DNA of 64,000 nucleotides from Flagellimonas taeanensis (GCF_003584105.1 NZ_QXFO01000011.1:248001-312000), one strand, 5' to 3'. Shown: positions 44,311 through 53,474, counted from the first letter of the stretch. A program made the numbers and translations. The notes: generated from the letters alone by a model not told the origin.

Positions 44311-45348
44311 ATGATGAAGCACACTTCCGTTTTGCTGGTCCTTATGGTCCTTTTCATGGGATGTAAAAGGAAAGAAGAGAAACAACCATTGGAAAAAGAA
44401 AAGGAACGGCCCGATTTTGTGGTTGCCTTTGGCTCCTGTAACATGCCCCAGGAACCCAATCCGTTTTGGGATGATGTGGTGGCCGAAAACCCGGATGTCT
44501 GGATCTGGGGTGGTGATATTGTCTATGCCGATACCGACGATGTGGACAGGATCAGGACCATTTATGCCATGCAGGACACCGTACAGGGCTATGCTAGATT
44601 AAAGGTCGAGGTTCCCATTATCGGGACTTGGGACGATCATGATTTTGGTTTGAACGATGGGGGATCCGGATTTGCCGTGAAAAAAGAAAGTCAGCAGATA
44701 TTCTTGGACTTTATGGGAGTGCCTTCGGACAGTGAGCGAAGAAATCGCGAAGGGGTATACGCCTCCCACGAATTTGAACTGCCTGAGGGAAAAGTGAAGA
44801 TCATCGTTTTGGATACCCGATATTTCCGAAGTGACCTGATCAAGGACGAAGATCCCAAACGAAGGTATAAGCCCAATACCGAGGAGGGGGCCACCATACT
44901 TGGAGATGCCCAATGGGATTGGTTGAAGGGCGAGTTGGCCAATTCCGACGCTGATTTTAACTTGATCATGTCCAGTATCCAGGTGCTTTCAGGGGAGCAC
45001 GGTTTTGAGACTTGGGGCAATTTTCCCCATGAGGTCCAAAAGTTGGAAACCATGATTGTGGAATCAGGGGCGAAGGGAGTCATCCTACTGTCTGGTGACC
45101 GTCATATCTCCGAATTTTCAAGGGCCACTATCAATGGATTGTCCTATCCCTTGGTGGATTTTACGAGCAGTGGACTGACCCATTCCTATGCTTCCTTTAG
45201 TGGGGAGCCAAACAGCCACAGGGTAGGTGAGGTGGTTTCGGACAAAAGTTATGGGGTCATCAACCTATATTTTAAGGAAAAAGAGGCCGATATGAAGATG
45301 ATGGGCGACAATGGGGCTGTGCTTCAGGAGTTAAAACAAACCTATTAA
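44311..45348 (+). CDS. PhoD-like alkaline phosphatase lipoprotein
   Basis: The 345-residue lipoprotein (VLFMGC, Cys18) belongs to the PhoD-like metallophosphatase family. Ligand motifs are visible as [42 protein letters not shown] and [11 protein letters not shown]. It likely releases phosphate from organic phosphoesters at the cell surface or periplasm. Unlike classical PhoD it uses a lipoprotein signal instead of a Tat signal. A TATTTTTG box lies at 44288-44295. An alternative ATG is at 44314. Confidence 0.9.
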   Translation: MMKHTSVLLVLMVLFMGCKRKEEKQPLEKEKERPDFVVAFGSCNMPQEPNPFWDDVVAENPDVWIWGGDIVYADTDDVDRIRTIYAMQDTVQGYARLKVEVPIIGTWDDHDFGLNDGGSGFAVKKESQQIFLDFMGVPSDSERRNREGVYASHEFELPEGKVKIIVLDTRYFRSDLIKDEDPKRRYKPNTEEGATILGDAQWDWLKGELANSDADFNLIMSSIQVLSGEHGFETWGNFPHEVQKLETMIVESGAKGVILLSGDRHISEFSRATINGLSYPLVDFTSSGLTHSYASFSGEPNSHRVGEVVSDKSYGVINLYFKEKEADMKMMGDNGAVLQELKQTY

Positions 45349-45351
45349 GCC

Positions 45352-45381
45352 TTGCCCGTTGTTCCAAAAACTGTACTTTTG
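45352..45381 (+). promoter_or_regulatory. Promoter of ndk
   Basis: A TTG (45352-45354) is followed after 19 bp by TACTTTTG (45374-45381), the Bacteroidetes -33/-7 arrangement. Transcription would start near 45388, about 10 nt before the ndk ATG. Confidence 0.6.
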
Positions 45382-45398
45382 CGCAAAATTTAAAGAAA

Positions 45399-45818
45399 AT
45401 GACGGGAAATAGAACGTTTACCATGATTAAGCCAGATGCTGTTGAAAACGGCTATATCGGCGCGATTTTGGAAAAAATAACGGCTGCCGGATTTAAGATC
45501 GTGGCCATGAAGTACACCCAATTGAGCCAAAGGGATGCAGAGGAATTCTACGGTATCCACAGAGAGCGTCCTTTCTTTGGTGAATTGGTTGAGTTTATGA
45601 CCAGGGGTCCCATTGTGGCCGCCATACTGGAGAAGGACAATGCCGTTGATGATTTTCGTGCCTTGATCGGTGCCACCAACCCGGCCGAAGCTGCCGAGGG
45701 CACTATCCGTAAATTGTATGCTGCCAGCATCGGTGAGAACGCCGTTCACGGATCGGACAGTGATGAGAACGCGGCTATCGAAGGTGCTTTCCATTTTTCG
45801 GGAAGGGAAGTGTTCTAA
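45399..45818 (+). CDS. ndk: Nucleoside-diphosphate kinase
   Basis: The 139-residue enzyme transfers the gamma-phosphate of ATP to NDPs through a phosphohistidine, balancing nucleotide pools. The N-terminus [16 protein letters not shown], the [11 protein letters not shown] motif and catalytic H117 in [14 protein letters not shown] are all present. Length is normal. It is flanked by its own promoter and a strong terminator, so it is monocistronic. Confidence 0.97.
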   Translation: MTGNRTFTMIKPDAVENGYIGAILEKITAAGFKIVAMKYTQLSQRDAEEFYGIHRERPFFGELVEFMTRGPIVAAILEKDNAVDDFRALIGATNPAEAAEGTIRKLYAASIGENAVHGSDSDENAAIEGAFHFSGREVF

Positions 45819-45833
45819 TTTGAACCAAAGATA

Positions 45834-46373
45834 TCAAGAAGAAGCCGCTCCATTGGAGTGGCTTTTTTTATTGGAGAACAGCAGCAGTTCCTCTTGACTT
45901 CCTGTCGGCATCACTTTTCCAATTTCTTGGAACCCCAACTTTCCCAATAGTTGGCACGATTTGCCATTGGATGGAAGGACAATGGCGAGGACTTCATCAA
46001 AACCCAATTGGGATGTGGCATGTTCCAAAAGCGCTTTGCCGGCCTCCAACATCAAACCTTTTCCTTCATAATCTGGTAACAGGGCAAACCCGATGTCCGG
46101 ATGGTCCAGATAATCTCGTTTCAAGAATCCGCACAGGCCTATCGGGACCATGGTTTCCTTGAAGCATAGCTTATACAGTCCAAAACCGTTGGTCTGGTAT
46201 GAATTCGTCAGGCTTTTTCGGATATAGTTTTCCGCATCTTCCATTGAATATATTCCCTTGTCCCCAATAAATTGGATCCATGTAGGACTGTTCAACAATT
46301 CCAGGATAAATGTGGCATCCGTAAGTTCTACTTCTGAAATGACGAGCCGTTCTGTGGATAGGATGACTTTCAT
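45834..46373 (-). CDS. GNAT-family N-acetyltransferase (RimJ/RimL-like)
   Basis: The enzyme (179 residues from MKVILSTERLVISEVELTD) has the GNAT fold of the ribosomal-protein-serine/alanine acetyltransferase type. It shows the DHPDIGFALLPDYEGKGLMLEA acetyl-CoA loop (read in part) and the PSNGKSCQLLGKLGF motif. The substrate is unknown. The start at 46373 matches the family; 46439 would add 22 residues rich in Trp/Arg/Asn that overlap dciA. Its last residues (GAASS) are encoded within the ndk terminator hairpin. Confidence 0.9.
   Translation of the reverse strand: MKVILSTERLVISEVELTDATFILELLNSPTWIQFIGDKGIYSMEDAENYIRKSLTNSYQTNGFGLYKLCFKETMVPIGLCGFLKRDYLDHPDIGFALLPDYEGKGLMLEAGKALLEHATSQLGFDEVLAIVLPSNGKSCQLLGKLGFQEIGKVMPTGSQEELLLFSNKKSHSNGAASS
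45842..45870 (+). terminator. Rho-independent terminator of ndk
   Basis: AAGCCGCTCC (45842-45851) pairs with GGAGTGGCTT (45855-45864, one G-U) around a 3-nt loop, followed by a run of seven T in all. It lies 24 bp after the ndk stop and inside the 3' end of the convergent GNAT gene. Confidence 0.88.
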
Positions 46374-46392
46374 AAGGGATGAACGATCAATA

Positions 46393-46689
46393 TCAACGAA
46401 GCACCAATTTCTTGACCAGTTCCCGGCCCAGTTCCTCATTGATCATGGAAATGATCTTGGTCTTGCCCAAACTGAGCTCTTCCCTGAGCACGGAGGAGGA
46501 AAGCGACACGTAGAGCGTCTCGTTCTTGAGTTCCACGGCCGTGGTGTAGTTGTTCACCCCGTTGCCCATCAGGTTGGTCCATGCCTCGCGAGCATCCACC
46601 TTGTCCATGCCTTTTTGGAGCTTATTTTCCTTGATGAACTCGTTCAAGGCTTCGCTCAGTGGCAGATGGGAGTTGTTCCGTTTGGCCAT
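46393..46689 (-). CDS. DUF721 (DciA-like) protein
   Basis: The 98-residue protein is a short DUF721 member: ALNEFIKENKL, WTNLMGNGVNNYT and LYVSLSSSVLREELSLGKTKI fit the KH-like DciA core. DciA proteins help load the replicative helicase in bacteria lacking DnaC. Position next to recF agrees with a replication role. It shares a TAATG junction with the upstream lipocalin-like gene (46689). Only the core domain is present, without the C-terminal tail of longer DciA proteins. Confidence 0.88.
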   Translation of the reverse strand: MAKRNNSHLPLSEALNEFIKENKLQKGMDKVDAREAWTNLMGNGVNNYTTAVELKNETLYVSLSSSVLREELSLGKTKIISMINEELGRELVKKLVLR

Positions 46690-47111
46690 TACTTGGGAAT
46701 TTTGATGGGTTGGAATCGCTTGTAGGAATAGGTGACCCCTTCTTCATTGGTCACCGAAAACGAGAGGGAATCCACAGATACCAATTTTTCCTCCCATTCG
46801 CTGAACTCGTTTTTGTAGCGCAGTGTATAGGTCTCTTGGTTTTCCGATACGGTGAAGAACTCCGTATCGTTCGAGGTGTCGTAGGAGCCATCAAACTGGG
46901 GCTGCATCTTTTTGCGGAACCCTTCGCCATCCTTCAATTTGATGAAATCGATGCTGGGGTTGACCGAGTACTGCTTTTTGGAGCCATTCGGAAATTCCAC
47001 TTCGGCAATCTCCCAATATCCGTTCAGATACTGCAGGTCCGCTTCGGCCACAGCGGTTTTTTTGCAGCTCCAAAGCATCAATAGCAATATAATAGGAAGA
47101 GTCTGGCGCAT
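46689..47111 (-). CDS. Lipocalin-like lipoprotein
   Basis: This 140-residue lipoprotein has a lipobox (LLLMLWSC, Cys16) followed by LNGYWEIAEVEFPNGSKK and a series of beta strands (ETYTLRYKNEF, SLSFSVTNEEGVTYSYKRF). The G-x-W-x-I start resembles lipocalin-type barrels often seen in Flavobacteriaceae, though this assignment is weak. It lies 1 bp after recF and overlaps the DciA-like gene, so it is in the recF transcript. No ligand can be predicted. Confidence 0.75.
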   Translation of the reverse strand: MRQTLPIILLLMLWSCKKTAVAEADLQYLNGYWEIAEVEFPNGSKKQYSVNPSIDFIKLKDGEGFRKKMQPQFDGSYDTSNDTEFFTVSENQETYTLRYKNEFSEWEEKLVSVDSLSFSVTNEEGVTYSYKRFQPIKIPK

Positions 47112-47112
47112 G

Positions 47113-48192
47113 TTACAAGGTAAAGATTTTATAGCTCTGATGGATGGTTTTTACCACATTTTCCGTGCGCTCCGCATGCGTGTCGCTGATAAAGATCTGA
47201 CCGAAATTGTCGTTCTTCACCAAGCCCACAATATGGGAGACCCGGTTCTCGTCCAGTTTATCAAAAATATCATCCAGCAACAGGATGGGCGTGGTGTTCG
47301 CCTGTTCCTTGATAAAATGGAACTGGGCCAGTTTCAGGGCGATCAAAAAGGATTTCTGCTGGCCTTGGCTCCCAAATTTTTTGATGGGATGTCCTGCAAT
47401 CGTGAAGTCCAGATCGTCCTTGTGCACCCCCACCGAGGTGTATTGCAGGGCACGGTCTTTCTCCACATTGGCCTCCAAGAGTCTCAGGAGAGGGCCTTCG
47501 GAGAGCGGACTTTCGTAGGAGAGCATGATCTGTTCTTCCTTTTCCGAAATATGACTGTACTGCTCCTTGAAAATGGGCACAAAAGCGGCCATGAATTCCT
47601 TTCGCTTTTTGTGGATTTCCGTCCCCAGTCCATGTAATTGCTCATTATATATGGATAGCGTGCCCGCATCAAAGGTACGGTTGGCCACAAAGTATTTCAG
47701 CAGGGAATTGCGCTGTACCAAGACCTTGTTGTACTTGATGAGGTTCTGGAGATAGACCTTGTCCGACTGCGAAATGACACCGTCCATGAACTTCCTACGG
47801 GTATCGCTGCCCTCAAGGATGAGGTCACGGTCCGAAGGGGAAATGATCACCAAGGGCAAAAAACCAATGTGCTCGGAGAACTTTTCATAGGGTTTTCCGT
47901 TGCGTTTGATGACCTTTTTGGTCCCCTTTTTGAAACTACAGATGATTTTTTCCGTCTTTCCCACCTTTTCAAACTCCCCCTCCACCACAAAAAATTCGGT
48001 GTCGTGCTTGATGTTCTGCGTCGCTACAGGATTAAAATAGCTCTTGCCGAAACAGAGGTGGTAAATGGCATCCAGAATATTCGTTTTTCCAACGCCGTTA
48101 TCGCCCACCAAGCAGTTGATGACAGGGTCGAACTCCAAGGTCTTGGAATCGAAGTTTTTGTAATTGACTAAAGATAAATGCCTTAAAAACAT
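47113..48192 (-). CDS. recF: DNA replication and repair protein RecF
   Basis: The 359-residue SMC-like ATPase assists loading of RecA at gaps. Walker A is GDNGVGKTN (about 32-40), the signature is [19 protein letters not shown], and Walker B is [13 protein letters not shown], followed by FISDTHAE. Length is standard. It heads a minus-strand unit recF-lipocalin-like-DUF721-GNAT and is divergent from the TPR gene. As is usual outside Proteobacteria and Firmicutes, it is not next to dnaA/dnaN here. Confidence 0.96.
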   Translation of the reverse strand: MFLRHLSLVNYKNFDSKTLEFDPVINCLVGDNGVGKTNILDAIYHLCFGKSYFNPVATQNIKHDTEFFVVEGEFEKVGKTEKIICSFKKGTKKVIKRNGKPYEKFSEHIGFLPLVIISPSDRDLILEGSDTRRKFMDGVISQSDKVYLQNLIKYNKVLVQRNSLLKYFVANRTFDAGTLSIYNEQLHGLGTEIHKKRKEFMAAFVPIFKEQYSHISEKEEQIMLSYESPLSEGPLLRLLEANVEKDRALQYTSVGVHKDDLDFTIAGHPIKKFGSQGQQKSFLIALKLAQFHFIKEQANTTPILLLDDIFDKLDENRVSHIVGLVKNDNFGQIFISDTHAERTENVVKTIHQSYKIFTL

Positions 48193-48317
48193 AAAAATCT
48201 AGAGAGACAAAGTGGGTTTTTCTGATTGGTGTCCGTTAAGGGTTCCAAAAATAACGAATAAATTACCTTTCGGTTTTGGATAAAAACTTTATTTTTGCGC
48301 GACCAATTAAATGACGG

Positions 48318-49079
48318 ATGGCAACATACAAGAAGAGAGGCTTTAAGCCAAAAAATAAGGCGGAAGAAGCTCAGGTAGAAGAACACGAGAGCACAACGGC
48401 GGAAGTATTCAACACGCTGGACGAAAGTGCGTCGAGGACCGAGGCATGGGTACAAAAGAACCAAAACTACATTTTGGGGGTCATTGGAGCCGTTGCCATT
48501 GGGGTGCTCGCCTACTTGGGTTACCACCAGTTCATCCAAAAGCCCAAAGAGGCCTCTGCGGCCAATGAGCTTTTCTATCCGCAACAATATTTTGACCAGG
48601 CATTGAACAGTGAGACCGAAAAGGATTCCCTGTTCACGTTGGCCCTTAACGGTGCCGAGGGTAAATACGGTTTCTTGGATATCATTGAGGAATACAGCGG
48701 TACCAAAGCGGCCAATTTGGCCAAATATTCTGCTGGAATGACCTATTTGAACCTTCAGCAATACGATGAGGCCATTTCCCATTTGGAAAGCTTTTCATCC
48801 GAGGACGATATCATGGGTGCCATGGCCAAAGGCGGGATCGGTGATGCTTTTTCACAGTTGAATCAGTCCGAAGATGCTTTGGATTACTACGAAAAGGCCA
48901 TTGCCCATAGCGAAAATGAGTTCACCACACCAAGATTCCTGTACAAGGCAGGAGTGGTTGCCATGGAATTGGGGAAAAAAGACAAGGCATTGGGATATTT
49001 TGAGCGCATCAAGGAGGAGTATCCGAACGCCCAGGAAGCCAATGGAGTAGAAGCCCTGATCGGAATGGCCCAAAACTAA
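48318..49079 (+). CDS. Membrane-anchored TPR protein (YfgM-like)
   Basis: The 253-residue protein has a basic N-terminus, one transmembrane helix (about 53-72, YILGVIGAVAIGVLAYLGY) and TPR units behind it (about 120-250). Examples are NLAKYSAGMTYLNLQQYDEA, GGIGDAFSQLNQSEDALDYY and FLYKAGVVAMELGKKDKALGY. In YfgM-type proteins the TPR part faces the periplasm and works with the Sec/chaperone network. It starts the plus-strand run leading to mutL and beyond. The start at 48318 is favoured over the out-of-frame ATG at 48311. Confidence 0.88.
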   Translation: MATYKKRGFKPKNKAEEAQVEEHESTTAEVFNTLDESASRTEAWVQKNQNYILGVIGAVAIGVLAYLGYHQFIQKPKEASAANELFYPQQYFDQALNSETEKDSLFTLALNGAEGKYGFLDIIEEYSGTKAANLAKYSAGMTYLNLQQYDEAISHLESFSSEDDIMGAMAKGGIGDAFSQLNQSEDALDYYEKAIAHSENEFTTPRFLYKAGVVAMELGKKDKALGYFERIKEEYPNAQEANGVEALIGMAQN

Positions 49080-49082
49080 ACT

Positions 49083-49565
49083 ATGGCCACAGCGAACAAA
49101 AATTTATCCACTTACGATAAAAACAAAATCCCAAATGCGAAGGACCTTCGGTTTGGGATTGTTGTTTCGGAGTGGAACGGAGAGATCACAGGAGCCCTTT
49201 GCAAAGGGGCCAAAGAAGCCCTTTTGGACTGTGGGGCGCTTCCCGAAAATATATTGGTATGGGATGTTCCCGGCAGTTTTGAGCTTACTTTTGGCTGCAA
49301 GAAAATGATGAAAACCCAAAAAGTGGATGCCGTTATCGCGATAGGTAGTGTCATCCGTGGGGAGACCAGTCATTTCGATTTTGTGTGCAGTGCCACGGCA
49401 CAGGGCATCAAAGATCTGAACGTGACCTATGACATTCCTGTCATTTTCTGCGTCCTGACCGATGATAACCTTCAGCAGGCCAAGGATAGGAGCGGGGGCA
49501 AACACGGAAACAAGGGTACGGAAGCGGCCATAGCGGCTATCCAAATGGCGGTATTGGGGAAATAA
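49083..49565 (+). CDS. ribH: 6,7-dimethyl-8-ribityllumazine synthase
   Basis: The 160-residue enzyme condenses the pyrimidine intermediate with dihydroxybutanone phosphate in riboflavin synthesis. FGIVVSEWNGEITGALCKGA, VWDVPGSFEL, AIGSVIRGETSHFD (catalytic His) and PVIFCVLTDDN are family motifs. It starts 3 bp after the TPR gene. No other rib gene is near, and no FMN riboswitch-like leader is visible. Confidence 0.96.
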   Translation: MATANKNLSTYDKNKIPNAKDLRFGIVVSEWNGEITGALCKGAKEALLDCGALPENILVWDVPGSFELTFGCKKMMKTQKVDAVIAIGSVIRGETSHFDFVCSATAQGIKDLNVTYDIPVIFCVLTDDNLQQAKDRSGGKHGNKGTEAAIAAIQMAVLGK

Positions 49566-49707
49566 AGCTCAGTGTTGACTGAATCCTAATCAAGTATTGG
49601 GACTTATGATCCAATAGTCCAAACAATCCATTAGCATAGCTATCCAACAATCCGAAAGTGTTAACATTTTTTGGCAGCACCTTCCAATGCCTTTTTTCTA
49701 TTTTGAG

Positions 49708-49715
49708 TACCTTTG
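49708..49715 (+). promoter_or_regulatory. Candidate -7 box before the small membrane protein/mutL unit
   Basis: TACCTTTG matches TAnnTTTG and lies 22 bp before the ATG at 49738, in a 172-bp gap after ribH. The -33 element is unclear. Confidence 0.45.
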
Positions 49716-49737
49716 AGGTGACACGGAGAAGGATGTT

Positions 49738-50022
49738 ATGCGAAACCCCTTAAAACTTAGGAAAAATAAATCGTTTGATTATTCACCACGCTACTACAAG
49801 GGGGAGGGCAATCCGTATAAAATAGAACACAAACTGGATAAGTTTCGAAGTACGGCACATACCAATAGAGGACTCAAGAACAAGTTTTCATCTGCAATGG
49901 ACGATTTGAAAATGGAAGGGGACAAGAACCTGAAGCTGCGTCTTCTGATCATAGTGGGCATATTGGTGTTGCTGTTCCTTTTTATCATCGACTTCGACCT
50001 ATCGATATTCCTGAATCCCTAA
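49738..50022 (+). CDS. Small conserved membrane protein (often misnamed riboflavin synthase beta subunit)
   Basis: This 94-residue protein has a charged N-terminal half (KLRKNKSFDYSPRYYKGEGN) and a single C-terminal transmembrane helix (about 68-88, LLIIVGILVLLFLFIIDFDL). No enzyme motif is present. Homologues next to ribH in Flavobacteriaceae are, as I recall, frequently labelled riboflavin synthase subunit beta, which this sequence does not support. Its stop overlaps the mutL ATG (TAATG at 50022), so it is co-translated with mutL. Confidence 0.85.
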   Translation: MRNPLKLRKNKSFDYSPRYYKGEGNPYKIEHKLDKFRSTAHTNRGLKNKFSSAMDDLKMEGDKNLKLRLLIIVGILVLLFLFIIDFDLSIFLNP

Positions 50023-51869
50023 TGGCTGACATCATCAAACTTTTGCCAGACCATGTTGCCAACCAGATTGCAGCAGGGGAAGTCGTCCAACGGCCCGCCT
50101 CTGTGGTCAAGGAGCTCATGGAAAATGCAATCGATGCCGGGGCCAAGACCATCAAACTGATCGTCAAGGATGGCGGAAAAACCCTTGTCCAAGTGGTCGA
50201 TGATGGTGATGGGATGAGTGAAACCGATGCCCGGTTATCTTTTGAGCGCCACGCCACTTCCAAAATATCATCAGCACAAGACCTGTTCAATTTACAGACC
50301 AAGGGTTTCCGAGGAGAGGCCTTGGCCTCCATAGCGGCCATTGCCCATGTGGATATGCATACTCGAACGGTAACCAATGAAGTGGGCACACATATCAAGA
50401 TCGAAGGGAGCAAAATTGTATCCCAAGAAGTTGTGGCGGCCCCAAAGGGGACTTCCATTTCGGTGAAAAACCTCTTCTTCAATATACCGGCAAGGCGAAA
50501 TTTTTTAAAATCCAATCAAGTGGAGCTTCGTCACATCACCGATGAGTTCCATAGGGTGGCTTTGGTGCACCCCGATATCGAGTTCCATTTCTACAATAAT
50601 GGTTCGGATATTTTCAACCTGCCATCAGCCAAACACCGTCAGCGTATTGCCCATATTTTTGGCAGTAAGATGGACGGTAGATTGGTGCCCGTGCAAGAGG
50701 AAACGGAGGTGGTCAAAATCTCTGGATTTGTTTGCAAGCCCGAATTTGCAAAGAAGAGTAGGGGGGAACAGTTCTTTTTTGCCAATGGCAGATTCATCAA
50801 AAGTCCGTATTTGCACCATGCCGTGGTCGCCGCATTTGAAGGTTTGATTAAATCGGACCTGTATCCGGGCTATTTTCTGTACCTGCAAGTGGACCCGTCT
50901 TCCATCGACATCAACATCCATCCCACAAAGACTGAAGTGAAATTTGATGATGAGAACACGCTCTACGCTATTCTCCGATCGACCATAAAGCATAGCTTGG
51001 GGCAGTTCAATGTGGCCCCGGTACTTGATTTTGAGCATGACCCGAATCTGGATACGCCCTATTCGTACAAAGAAAAGGGGGCGACCTTGCCCAAGATTAC
51101 CGTGGATGCCAGTTTCAATCCCTTTCAGCAAACCCCGGAGCGAAGAAGTATGGGTAGCGGAGCCTATCAAAAAACCAGCGTCAAGGGTTGGGAGGGGCTG
51201 TACGAAGGGTTGGAAAAAAGTACCGATATTGAAGGCTTTAGCAATGTGGTCATCGAGTCGGAAAGCGAGGAGCAGGGCACTTTGTATTCGGATGACGGGA
51301 CAGGGCATTTGGCCTCCACCTTTCAGCTGCGGCGGAAATATGTAGTGAGCACGGTCAAGTCCGGAATGCTGGTCATCCACCAGAACAGGGCGCATGAACG
51401 CATCCTTTTTGAAAAGTTTTTAGGGGAGATCACGGTCAAGGAAGGTTTGAGCCAGCAATTGTTGTTTCCGATGGAATTGACCTTCAACAAGCAGGAACTG
51501 GCTGTTCTGAGCGAAATCAAGGAAAGCCTGACTAACATTGGTTTTGCCTTTGAAAGTCTGGAACAGGAGACTGTAAAAGTGACAGGCGTCCCGTTGGTGG
51601 TCCCCGAAAGTGGGATTGGCACGGTATTGGATCGCCTCATCGCAGATTATACGGAAGGGTTCAGTGATGGTTCTGTTTCCCAAGCTGAGGTTCTGGCCAA
51701 AGTGCTTTCCAAGAACTTGGCGGTACGGACCGGCGAGGTTTTGGACCAAGAATCGCAGTTGGCCCTTTTGGACAACTTATTTGCATGCAAGGAACCCTCT
51801 TTGAGCCCGTTCCAGAAATTAACGTACACCATTATCTCCGAAGGGGATATCGATAAAAAATTCAGTTAG
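50022..51869 (+). CDS. mutL: DNA mismatch repair protein MutL
   Basis: This 615-residue GHKL ATPase has LLPDHVANQIAAGEVVQRPA, ELMENAIDAG (31-40), DDGDGM and GFRGEALASIAAIA in the N-terminal domain, then the transducer domain (to about 330). A C-terminal dimerisation domain (about 420-615) follows. MutL couples MutS recognition to strand incision. The usual endonuclease motif D-Q-H-A-x2-E-x4-E is altered here: residues 453-455 read H-Q-N before RAHERILFE. The late cysteine motif reads FACKEPSLSP. Endonuclease activity is therefore doubtful. Confidence 0.96.
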   Translation: MADIIKLLPDHVANQIAAGEVVQRPASVVKELMENAIDAGAKTIKLIVKDGGKTLVQVVDDGDGMSETDARLSFERHATSKISSAQDLFNLQTKGFRGEALASIAAIAHVDMHTRTVTNEVGTHIKIEGSKIVSQEVVAAPKGTSISVKNLFFNIPARRNFLKSNQVELRHITDEFHRVALVHPDIEFHFYNNGSDIFNLPSAKHRQRIAHIFGSKMDGRLVPVQEETEVVKISGFVCKPEFAKKSRGEQFFFANGRFIKSPYLHHAVVAAFEGLIKSDLYPGYFLYLQVDPSSIDINIHPTKTEVKFDDENTLYAILRSTIKHSLGQFNVAPVLDFEHDPNLDTPYSYKEKGATLPKITVDASFNPFQQTPERRSMGSGAYQKTSVKGWEGLYEGLEKSTDIEGFSNVVIESESEEQGTLYSDDGTGHLASTFQLRRKYVVSTVKSGMLVIHQNRAHERILFEKFLGEITVKEGLSQQLLFPMELTFNKQELAVLSEIKESLTNIGFAFESLEQETVKVTGVPLVVPESGIGTVLDRLIADYTEGFSDGSVSQAEVLAKVLSKNLAVRTGEVLDQESQLALLDNLFACKEPSLSPFQKLTYTIISEGDIDKKFS

Positions 51870-52604
51870 ATGGGTAGAATGACCGAGGCAGTAAAGCATT
51901 TGTTGATCATCAATGTGATCTTGTTTTTTGCCACACAACTATATGGGGACCAAATGTACCAATGGATGTCGCTCTGGTTTCCCAAGAACAACAATTTTGA
52001 ATGGTGGCAAGTGGTCACCCATATGTTCATGCATGGTAACTTGATGCACATTGTGTTCAATATGTATGCGTTATGGGCCTTCGGAACGCCTTTGGAGCAG
52101 ATATGGGGCAAGGGCAAGTTTTTGTTCTTCTATTTTTCCGCCGGATTGGGATCTGCGGCGTTGCACACAGGGGTGAATTATTTCCTTTTCAACGAAGGAT
52201 TGAGTGCTTTGGAAGGAGCTGGCATTGCCAGAACGCAGGTTTTGGATATTTTGTCCAATGGACAGTACAGCCCTGGTTGGTATGATCTGGCACCCAAAAG
52301 TACAATTGACAGTATGTTGACCGCATTCAACACACCTGCAGTAGGTGCTTCAGGGGCCATTTATGGTATTTTGGTGGCCTTCGCCTTTATGTATTCCGAG
52401 GCCAAGTTGATGCTCATCTTTCTGCCCGTACCCATCAAGGCAAAATATTTCGTGCCCATACTGATCGCCGTGGATCTGATCTTTGGTATAGGGAACGTGA
52501 ACACGGGAGTGGCCCACTTCGCGCATATTGGTGGTGCCCTGATAGGTTTTATAATGATGTGGTACTGGAAAAAGGACCAGTTCAACAATAAAAGGTGGGA
52601 TTGA
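51870..52604 (+). CDS. Rhomboid-family intramembrane serine protease (1)
   Basis: The 244-residue protein has six membrane segments. It shows the rhomboid N-terminal signature WWQVVTHMFMHGNLMHIVFN, the catalytic serine in GASGAIYGIL and the catalytic histidine in VAHFAHIGGALIGF. It cleaves substrates inside the membrane; substrates are unknown. Its ATG follows the mutL stop directly. A second rhomboid gene begins 3 bp after its stop, and the two are distinct paralogues rather than recent duplicates. Confidence 0.94.
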   Translation: MGRMTEAVKHLLIINVILFFATQLYGDQMYQWMSLWFPKNNNFEWWQVVTHMFMHGNLMHIVFNMYALWAFGTPLEQIWGKGKFLFFYFSAGLGSAALHTGVNYFLFNEGLSALEGAGIARTQVLDILSNGQYSPGWYDLAPKSTIDSMLTAFNTPAVGASGAIYGILVAFAFMYSEAKLMLIFLPVPIKAKYFVPILIAVDLIFGIGNVNTGVAHFAHIGGALIGFIMMWYWKKDQFNNKRWD

Positions 52605-52607
52605 TCT

Positions 52608-53471
52608 ATGACGAATGGCGGGCTTCAATATCAATTTGCCAGGCTCAGCATAGCTGAGAAACTGATTGTTGTCAATGTCCTGATCTTTATTCTGGACGGG
52701 TTGTCAACAGCCTTGTTGGGTTATTCGGTGTCCCACTGGTTCCACTTGCCCAAGGACTTTTTGGAGTTTGTTGGACAACCGTGGTCATTGGTTACCTATT
52801 CCTTTTTCCATGCGGGATTGGGGCATATCTTTTGGAACATGCTCATGCTCTATTTCGCCAGTCGCATCTTCCTGAACCTTTTTGATGCCCAAAGGTTCAT
52901 CAATGTATATTTTTTGGGTGTCATCGTGGGTGGGCTGGTCTTTCTGCTCAGCTACAATGTGTTCCCAACCCTGTTGAATACGAATACGGCCCTTATTGGC
53001 GCATCGGCAGGGGTAACGGCCGTGCTGATTTTTGTTTGTGCGTATATCCCAAATCAAGAGGTCAGGGTGATTTTCTTCAACATCAAATTATGGTATGTTG
53101 GGGTGTTTTTTGTTCTGGTGGATTTGATTCAGATACCCTATGGAGGAAATATTGGGGGGCGGTTGGCCCATTTGGGAGGGGCCTTTTTAGGCTACATGTA
53201 TGCCCGGCAATTGCTGAATGGGAATGATATCGGAGCAGGGTTCACCAAGCTGAGAAATTCCATCGGGCAACTGTTCAAACCAAAGGAGAAAAAGGCCCCG
53301 TTGAAGACCGTATATAGAAAAAATACCGCTGCGGACCGCCAGGCAGATTATGATAGGCAGGCCAGACAACGCAGGATCGATACCATTCTGGACAAGATCA
53401 GCAAGTCGGGATACGAGAGTCTGTCCAAAGAAGAAAAGGACTTTTTGTTTAAAGCAGGTAAGGAAGATTGA
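52608..53471 (+). CDS. Rhomboid-family intramembrane serine protease (2) with C-terminal cytoplasmic domain
   Basis: This 287-residue protein has six membrane segments with PWSLVTYSFFHAGLGHIFWN, the catalytic serine in LIGASAGVTAVL and the histidine in GRLAHLGGAFLGY. A charged C-terminal region (about 215-287) ends in IDTILDKISKSGYESLSKEEK, a short helical domain frequent behind Bacteroidetes rhomboids. It lies between rhomboid 1 and the EEP gene. The pairing of two rhomboids suggests hetero-oligomers or different substrates. Confidence 0.93.
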   Translation: MTNGGLQYQFARLSIAEKLIVVNVLIFILDGLSTALLGYSVSHWFHLPKDFLEFVGQPWSLVTYSFFHAGLGHIFWNMLMLYFASRIFLNLFDAQRFINVYFLGVIVGGLVFLLSYNVFPTLLNTNTALIGASAGVTAVLIFVCAYIPNQEVRVIFFNIKLWYVGVFFVLVDLIQIPYGGNIGGRLAHLGGAFLGYMYARQLLNGNDIGAGFTKLRNSIGQLFKPKEKKAPLKTVYRKNTAADRQADYDRQARQRRIDTILDKISKSGYESLSKEEKDFLFKAGKED

Positions 53472-53474
53472 TTT

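Noticed and set aside
49590-49630. Hairpins after ribH (TATTGG/CCAATA and GGACT/AGTCC)
   Set aside because: Short, mutually overlapping stems without a T-run; not convincing as a terminator or riboswitch.
49738-50022. Annotation as riboflavin synthase beta subunit
   Set aside because: The protein is a single-helix membrane protein with no lumazine or riboflavin synthase motif; ribH itself is the adjacent gene.
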